DNA of 64,000 nt from Halorhabdus sp. BNX81 (GTDB lineage: Archaea; Halobacteriota; Halobacteria; Halobacteriales; Haloarculaceae), in assembly GCF_029229925.1 (NCBI RefSeq), contig NZ_CP107254.1, positions 1,302,001 to 1,366,000 on the forward strand, in the 5' to 3' direction. Below are positions 59,549 to 64,000 of the stretch, one piece after another. Numbering within the stretch: the stretch's first letter is position 1; each line of letters opens with the position of its first letter. Both the position numbers and the translations under genes were made by a program. Under the pieces are notes generated by a model, which saw nothing but the letters and a program-made list of their open reading frames with translations, was not told the origin of the DNA and ran no database searches.

Positions 59549-60747
59549 GGCGACCACTCCCAGTCCTCGACGCTGACTGTCGCTCCGGCCTCGATCCCCT
59601 CCTGTGATTCCGGGACGACGACCCACCCATCCGCGGCCGAGACGCTCGACAGGACGCCCGCCCCACCGGATCGGATCGGTTCGACACCCTCGGCGACGTG
59701 GCGAACGCGAACGTAGCTGCGGACGCCCGGTTCGCTGGCGATCTTGCGTGTCAGTTCGCCCGCTGTGGTCGGGGGCGCTTCGGGCTCCCGGTTTCCGGCC
59801 CACGCGACGGCCGGATACAGCAACTGGACGGCGTTGACGAGCGCGGAGACCGGATAACCGGGCAGCATGAGCACCGGCGTCCCGGAGACGGTGCCAAAGC
59901 CGACCGGATGGCCGGGTTTGTGCGCGACGCCGTGGACGACCACCTCACCGAGATCGTTGACGACCTCCGGCAGGAGATCACGTTCGCCGACCGAGGAGCC
60001 GCCGGTGGTGACGATCACGTCGGCGTCGAGGTCGCGCTCGATCGCGTCGGCGAGGACTTGCTGATCGTCGGTGACGATATCTCGGTACCGCGGATCGCCG
60101 CCCCACCGTTCGACTAACCGTGTGACGACGAGCCCGTTCGTTTCGACGATCTCGCCCGGGCCGGGATCGGCGTCGACCACCTCTTCGCCGGTTGGAATGA
60201 CGGCGATCTCTGGACGCTCGTAGACCGGTACGGTCCCGATCCCCGTTGCTTTGAGGACGCCTAGATCCGACGGTCGAAGGCGGTCACCGGGCTCGAACAG
60301 CGTCGCCCCGGCGGCGACGTCCTCGCCGGTCGGGGCGACGTTTTCCCCTGGTGTGACAGCCGTCTCGATAGCGAGGCCGTCAGTCCGTTCGGTGACGTCC
60401 TCGACGCGGACGACGGCGTCGGCAGTGTCGGGCATCTCGCTGCCAGTGTGGACCCGGACGGCCTGTCCGGGCCCCATGCTCTCGGCCGCTTCGAGTCGCG
60501 CCGGAGCGCGTTCGCTCGCCCCGACCGTCTCCTCGGCGACCACGGCGAAGCCGTCCATCGCGGCCCGGTCGTAGTGTGGAACTGGCTGCTCCGCCGTGAT
60601 CCCGTCCGCGATCACGCGGCCGGCAGCCGTTTCGGTCGGCATTCTCTCGGTACGGTCGACCGGCTCGACGAGTGATCGCAACTGTTCCCGGGCCGCGTCG
60701 ACTGACGCTTGCCGTTTGAACCCCGCCTCGTGTCGGTCACCGCTCAC
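59545..60747 (-). CDS. moeA: Molybdopterin molybdotransferase MoeA
   Basis: A 400-residue MoeA without the extra domain: VPHYDRAAMDGFAVVAEETV, VHTGSEMPDTADAVVRVEDV, VLKATGIGTVPVYERPEIAVIPTGEEV, TTGGSSVGERDLLPEVV and MLPGYPVSALVN. It ligates metal to the dithiolene of adenylated molybdopterin. The second paralogue follows with a 4-bp overlap; in other archaea such pairs may favour Mo and W. A gap of 96 bp separates it from mobA upstream. Confidence 0.93.
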   Translation of the reverse strand: MSGDRHEAGFKRQASVDAAREQLRSLVEPVDRTERMPTETAAGRVIADGITAEQPVPHYDRAAMDGFAVVAEETVGASERAPARLEAAESMGPGQAVRVHTGSEMPDTADAVVRVEDVTERTDGLAIETAVTPGENVAPTGEDVAAGATLFEPGDRLRPSDLGVLKATGIGTVPVYERPEIAVIPTGEEVVDADPGPGEIVETNGLVVTRLVERWGGDPRYRDIVTDDQQVLADAIERDLDADVIVTTGGSSVGERDLLPEVVNDLGEVVVHGVAHKPGHPVGFGTVSGTPVLMLPGYPVSALVNAVQLLYPAVAWAGNREPEAPPTTAGELTRKIASEPGVRSYVRVRHVAEGVEPIRSGGAGVLSSVSAADGWVVVPESQEGIEAGATVSVEDWEWSP

Positions 60748-60843
60748 CCGGATCCCTCCCGGACGTATCGGTCATGTGTGATAGTGAGGTGCCGCCGGGT
60801 AAGAAGGCTCGGCTGATGGGGCACCTTGGCCGTGTGACCGCCT

Positions 60844-61497
60844 CTAGTTTGGATGCTGCTCCCCGGTAGAGCCCCCGTCGTTGATCGCCTGGAGGTCTCC
60901 CACTGTGTTGACGTTCGTGAGCGAGCGTTCCAGCGTCGAGGGGCCGGTATCGATACTGACGTCCTCGACGGTCGATAGGTCACCGAGCAGCGCGTGGAGC
61001 CCTGCGGACGCGGGGAGGTCTTGGCCGGCTTCGAGAATCGCGGTCCGGCGATAGCGTCCGTGCAAGGGTTCGCGACCGCCGGCGGTCCGGGGAACGAGTG
61101 CGTCCGCCGCCGAGTCGTCTTCCAGGAACCATCGCACTGCCGCGACGTCGAGCAGCGGCATGTCACAGCCAGTCACGAACAGCCACTCGGCGTCCGCCTG
61201 TCTTGCGGCCCCCATGACGCCCCCGAGCGGCCCGTCGAACCGCTCGTCGTCGACCGCAAAAGAGAGGTTCTCCGTCGGATATCCGTCGCCACCGAGTCGA
61301 TCGGTGATCGATTCGCCCTGTTCGCGATCAGGGACGACCACCAGCGCTGAAGCGTCCGTCGCTGCTGAGACGGTCTGGAGTACCCGTCCAAGGATGGGTT
61401 CGCCGCCGACGGTCGCGAACGCCTTGTCCCCGTCCGCAAAGCGCGAACTCTCCCCGCCAGCGAGGACGACGCCACGGATTGAACGGTCGTCGGTCAT
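60844..61497 (-). CDS. mobA: Molybdenum cofactor guanylyltransferase MobA
   Basis: A 217-residue nucleotidyltransferase that adds GMP to Mo-cofactor, making the bis-MGD form needed by NarG. GGESSRFADGDKAFATVGGEPIL is the LAGGxSxRMGxDK-type GTP-binding loop; VTGCDMPLLD holds the metal-binding Asp; HGRYRR follows. The start overlaps the end of the MobB-MoaE gene by 4 bp (stop 61494, start 61497). Cytosolic. Confidence 0.92.
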   Translation of the reverse strand: MTDDRSIRGVVLAGGESSRFADGDKAFATVGGEPILGRVLQTVSAATDASALVVVPDREQGESITDRLGGDGYPTENLSFAVDDERFDGPLGGVMGAARQADAEWLFVTGCDMPLLDVAAVRWFLEDDSAADALVPRTAGGREPLHGRYRRTAILEAGQDLPASAGLHALLGDLSTVEDVSIDTGPSTLERSLTNVNTVGDLQAINDGGSTGEQHPN

Positions 61498-62312
61498 CGC
61501 TCGTGGGCCCAGAACTCCTCGGAGACGGTGACTTCCTTCTTGAACAGCGGGACTTCGTCCTTGACCCGGTCGATCCCGTCCTCGACTGTTCTGAATGCCT
61601 CTTTGCGATGCCCGGCGAGCACGACCACGTAGACGACATCCTCGCCCGCTTCGACGACTCCCGTGCGATGATGGAGGCGGACGTCAAAGACGCCATCTCG
61701 GTCGCACAGTTCCTCACGGATCGTCGCCAGCTGCTCCGTTGCGACCTCGTCGTAGCGCTCGAATTCGAGGTATTCGGTCGGGTCGTCGTCCGGGCTATCC
61801 TTCCGGCGGACCCGACCGGTAAACGTCGCGATCGCACCGGCCCGGTCGGCGTCGGCGGAACGTTTGACGTCGGCAACCAGCGACGGAAGCGTCTCGTATG
61901 GTTCGACGGACTCGATCGCGTTGACCGCATCATCGAGGTCGATGTCCGCGGCACTTTCGGCGGCAAGGACCGCCGCGGCGTCATCCTCGCCCAGCACGAT
62001 CTGCGGAAGGTCCATCTCGGCATATCCTTCGACGACGGCGTAGTCACAGTCCGTCGAGAGCTCCTCGAGGGCGTCATGGAGCGTGGTTGACTCACCGGTC
62101 CCAAACCACGATCCGTCGGCGATCCCGTAGGTTCGCTCGGCACCGGCCGCCCGGTGGCGGGCAGTGTCTTTCCCCTCGGTATCAATGGTCGGGTCGCAAT
62201 CGACATGCTTGACCGTTCCGACGGTCCCGCGCTCGCTCAATCGTTCGACAAGCGCTTCGACGAGCGTCGTCTTGCCTGCGTTCGACGGGCCGGTGACCCC
62301 GATGAGCTGCAT
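61494..62312 (-). CDS. MobB-MoaE fusion
   Basis: A 272-residue two-domain protein. Residues 1-140 are MobB, a GTPase with P loop VTGPSNAGKTTLVEALVE, KHVDCDPTIDTEGKDTARHRAAGA and DYAVVEGYAEMDLPQIVLG. Residues 145-272 are MoaE, the large subunit of molybdopterin synthase: FTGRVRRKDSPDDDPTEYLEFERY, VRLHHRTGVVEAGEDVVYVVV, HRKEAFRTVEDGIDRVKDEVPLFKKEV (Lys of the active site). The MoaD partner is at 39578. The fusion occurs in haloarchaea. GTG 62318 is an alternative start. Confidence 0.92.
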   Translation of the reverse strand: MQLIGVTGPSNAGKTTLVEALVERLSERGTVGTVKHVDCDPTIDTEGKDTARHRAAGAERTYGIADGSWFGTGESTTLHDALEELSTDCDYAVVEGYAEMDLPQIVLGEDDAAAVLAAESAADIDLDDAVNAIESVEPYETLPSLVADVKRSADADRAGAIATFTGRVRRKDSPDDDPTEYLEFERYDEVATEQLATIREELCDRDGVFDVRLHHRTGVVEAGEDVVYVVVLAGHRKEAFRTVEDGIDRVKDEVPLFKKEVTVSEEFWAHER

Positions 62313-62378
62313 GAACACACTTGCGGATAGGGGCGCTTGTAGGTGTCGTCTACGACACTCGCTACAGCCGGCGTCGAC

Positions 62379-62882
62379 TTAGCTCTCTTCGGCCAGGAGC
62401 CCGACGAGGTGGCCCAGTACTGGCGTGACGAGTTCGGCTGTCCCGAAGTCCGCCGCGGACTCGCTGCCGGGGAGACAGAAGACCGGAACGTCGTCGACAA
62501 TTCCTGCGGTGGCCCGAGTCAACATCGCGTGTGGTCCTGCCTGTTCGACCGATCGTGCCCTGAAGCGTTCGCCGAATCCCGGAAGTTCCCGGTCGAACAG
62601 CGGTGTAAGTGCTTCGATGGTCACGTCGTCGGGAGTGACGCCGGTGCCGCCGGTGGTGATGATCACGTCTACGTCTTCACGGTCGGCGAAGGTTCCCACG
62701 CGCTCGCGAATGGCGTCGACGTCGTCGGCAACCAGATCACGGGTGCTGACGGTGTGGCCCGCGTCTTCGAGCGCCGTGATGATCGCATCTCCGCTGTCGT
62801 CAGCGTCGAGAGAACGACTCGACGAGATTGTCAGAACTGCGGCGGTGACGTCACTTCTATCGTGCCCGTGGTGCCCGCTCAT
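62379..62882 (-). CDS. moaB: Molybdopterin adenylyltransferase MoaB/Mog
   Basis: A 167-residue protein that adenylates molybdopterin before metal insertion. AAVLTISSSRSLDADDSGDAI, STRDLVADDVDAIRERV, VIITTGGTGVTPDDVTIEAL and LPGSESAADFGT are MoaB motifs. ATG 62882 (MSGHHGHDRS) is chosen. It is the first gene of a probable moaB, mobB-moaE, mobA, moeA, moeA2 run (60-95 bp gaps, then overlaps), which provides the cofactor for NarG. Confidence 0.93.
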   Translation of the reverse strand: MSGHHGHDRSDVTAAVLTISSSRSLDADDSGDAIITALEDAGHTVSTRDLVADDVDAIRERVGTFADREDVDVIITTGGTGVTPDDVTIEALTPLFDRELPGFGERFRARSVEQAGPHAMLTRATAGIVDDVPVFCLPGSESAADFGTAELVTPVLGHLVGLLAEES

Positions 62883-62985
62883 GGTGGCTGGTTCGGATCG
62901 CAGGCCGCTTGAAGGGACCGGTCGCGGTGGTCGGACGATGATTTCGACAGCGCTCTGGACTCTCTTGGCCGCTATGCGGTGATCA

Positions 62986-63255
62986 CTACTTGCCAGGCTC
63001 GCGGGTGTCGAACCGGTCGGCAACATACGAGACGGCGACCAACAGCACGCCAAGGCCGAGGCCGATGGTGACCATGCCATAGATAGCCATCCCCAGGGCT
63101 GTCGGCGGGAGCGCGATGACGCCGAACAGCTCCGGCTCGACGACGTCCGGCCGCGCCGCGCCCAGGATCGCCCCCATCACCCCGGCAATCACGGTGATAA
63201 TCAGGTACACCCCGACGACCACGCGACGGCCACGGATCGGACTGGAAGTCGACAC
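62986..63255 (-). CDS. Small membrane protein near terminal oxidase, DUF7520-like
   Basis: An 89-residue protein with two hydrophobic helices (about residues 11-32 and 49-75) joined by AARPDVVEPELFGVIALPPTAL; the N terminus is basic (RGRRVVVG). I recall similar proteins beside haloarchaeal cox genes as DUF7520; from memory. It lies near the coxA end and could be an accessory subunit. It is divergent from the 28-residue ORF at 63315. Confidence 0.65.
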   Translation of the reverse strand: MSTSSPIRGRRVVVGVYLIITVIAGVMGAILGAARPDVVEPELFGVIALPPTALGMAIYGMVTIGLGLGVLLVAVSYVADRFDTREPGK

Positions 63256-63314
63256 ACCCCCCGATATGTGCCGGAGGCGATTAGGCTTTTCACTCCCGGC
63301 GGGTATCAGGGAGT

Positions 63315-63401
63315 ATGTCCGAAAAAGAACTCATGCTCGTGGCGCTCGTCGCGATCGCGGTGATGATGGGGGTCGCCGCGTTCATGCTCGTGCTTGGATA
63401 A
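63315..63401 (+). CDS. Tiny single-helix membrane protein
   Basis: A 28-residue ORF, MSEKELMLVALVAIAVMMGV then AAFMLVLG: one membrane helix with a charged N-terminal cap. Such mini-subunits are typical of heme-copper oxidases, and it lies 125 bp from the oxidase subunit I end. It is too short for routine gene finders. Confidence 0.55.
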   Translation: MSEKELMLVALVAIAVMMGVAAFMLVLG

Positions 63402-63525
63402 GCCAGTCCTGTGACGCTCCTGCATCGAGTGGATCCTGCGTCGCTTCTATTGGCCGGTGAAAACTCGGACGGGGAAGAGAAACCGCGATTTCAGATCATG
63501 TGCGCCGCCTTTCAGACCGCAGCCG

Positions 63526-64000
63526 TCACTCGTTTGTCTCACGCTCGCCGCCGTCGGCCCACAGATCCGCGTCCGCTTGCGTATCGTCTTCGGCGATTCG
63601 AGCCTCGTTCCAGGCGAACTCACGGGTGAACAGCCCCTCGTCTTTGAGGTCCCACGGGTCGCCGTCCGTGAGTTTCGGGCCGTCGAGCCACGACTGGAGG
63701 ACGTTCCAGACGAAGATGAGTTGGCCCACTAGCAGGATCAGAGCCCCGACGGTGGCTGCCTGATGGAGGAGCGTAATCACCTCGATCGGGCCGACCGTGA
63801 TCGCGCCGTAGGTCGCGTACCGCCGTGGCAAGCCGAAGTAGCCCAGCAGGATCATGGCGAAAAAGGTCACGTTCGTGCCGATCATCGACAGCCAGAAGTG
63901 CCACTTCCCCAGTGTCCGCTGGTACATCCGGCCCGTAAAGATGGGGAACCAGTAATAGATGCCCGCGAACACCGCAAACGCGATCGCGCCCATGATGATG
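63526..64000 (-). CDS. Heme-copper oxidase subunit I, C-terminal part (cut by window edge)
   Basis: The last 157 or so residues of a terminal oxidase catalytic subunit. IYYWFPIFTGRMYQRTLGKWHFWLSMIGT, FFAMILLGYFGLPRRYATY and AATVGALILLVGQLIFVWNVLQSWL are the last helices of cytochrome c oxidase-type CoxA, followed by an acidic cytosolic tail. The heme and CuB ligands lie outside the window. It reduces oxygen to water at the membrane, the aerobic alternative to the nar/nir branch. The stop is TGA at 63526-63528. Confidence 0.9.
   Translation of the reverse strand, partial: IIMGAIAFAVFAGIYYWFPIFTGRMYQRTLGKWHFWLSMIGTNVTFFAMILLGYFGLPRRYATYGAITVGPIEVITLLHQAATVGALILLVGQLIFVWNVLQSWLDGPKLTDGDPWDLKDEGLFTREFAWNEARIAEDDTQADADLWADGGERETNE

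Noticed and set aside
1-64000. CRISPR array, insertion sequence or rRNA
   Set aside because: No regularly spaced repeats, no transposase motif and no rRNA-like stretch were seen.

Overview
The window is from a halophilic archaeon (class Halobacteria). The evidence is high GC, strongly acidic predicted proteins, archaeal ribosomal proteins P0/L1/L11/P1, transcription factor S, NAC, archaeal Trm5, diphthine synthase, archaeosortase A, a Bat-type HTH regulator, many leaderless starts with a TATA-like box 25-35 nt upstream, and no rRNA or CRISPR. Genus cannot be fixed from the sequence alone. The window cuts a gene at each end: a hypothetical protein at the left and a heme-copper oxidase subunit I at the right.

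Layout. 1-6.0 kb: housekeeping (SurE, HD hydrolase, peroxiredoxin, TatA, tRNA-Arg, LUD protein, Fe-S photolyase). 6.0-13.8 kb: a sulfur island with a TauE/SafE exporter and DUF7512 partner, a universal stress protein, a histidine kinase with a degenerate receiver, and an operon of rhodanese-MBL persulfide dioxygenase, two half-size YeeE/YedE proteins and a PiT-type permease. 14.0-24.9 kb: ribosomal stalk genes split by a divergent membrane histidine kinase, then DRG GTPase, archaeosortase A, diphthine synthase and Trm5. 25.0-26.2 kb: tRNA-Thr followed by a gene-poor scar with a stop-containing Orc1/Cdc6 5' remnant and a duplicated small-ORF start. 26.2-36.2 kb: TFS, pilin, TrmI-NAC-PUA, NYN, SerB, and two unrelated esterases (one CE15-like). 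36.3-39.3 kb: three paralogous DUF1102-like surface proteins and a DUF7344 regulator. 39.6-40.9 kb: MoaD/SAMP1, MoaC and a stand-alone glutamyl-tRNA reductase dimerisation domain.

40.9-57.7 kb is a denitrification island: a NarO-like regulator, a tightly overlapping nar operon (membrane protein, Rieske, fused cytochrome b, small membrane protein, NarG, NarH, heme-binding subunit, NarJ, polytopic membrane protein, HEAT-repeat protein), a horizontally acquired-looking beta-propeller lipoprotein, a radical SAM/SPASM enzyme, two DUF2249 proteins around a MOSC protein, and copper nitrite reductase NirK. 57.7-62.9 kb supplies molybdenum cofactor: MoeA-PBP fusion, MoeA, MobA, MobB-MoaE fusion and MoaB. 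The end (63-64 kb) starts a terminal oxidase locus.

Two shared promoter motifs tie genes together. TATTG-N11-CAATA-like boxes (21 bp, constant spacing) lie just upstream of the TATA regions of the DUF7512/TauE, Usp and rhodanese-MBL transcription units, with a further copy upstream of the last: a putative reactive-sulfur regulon. CGAAC-N2-GTTCG-like palindromes lie in the narO/nar, radical SAM, both DUF2249 and nirK promoter regions: a putative NarO regulon. Regulators are inferred, not shown.
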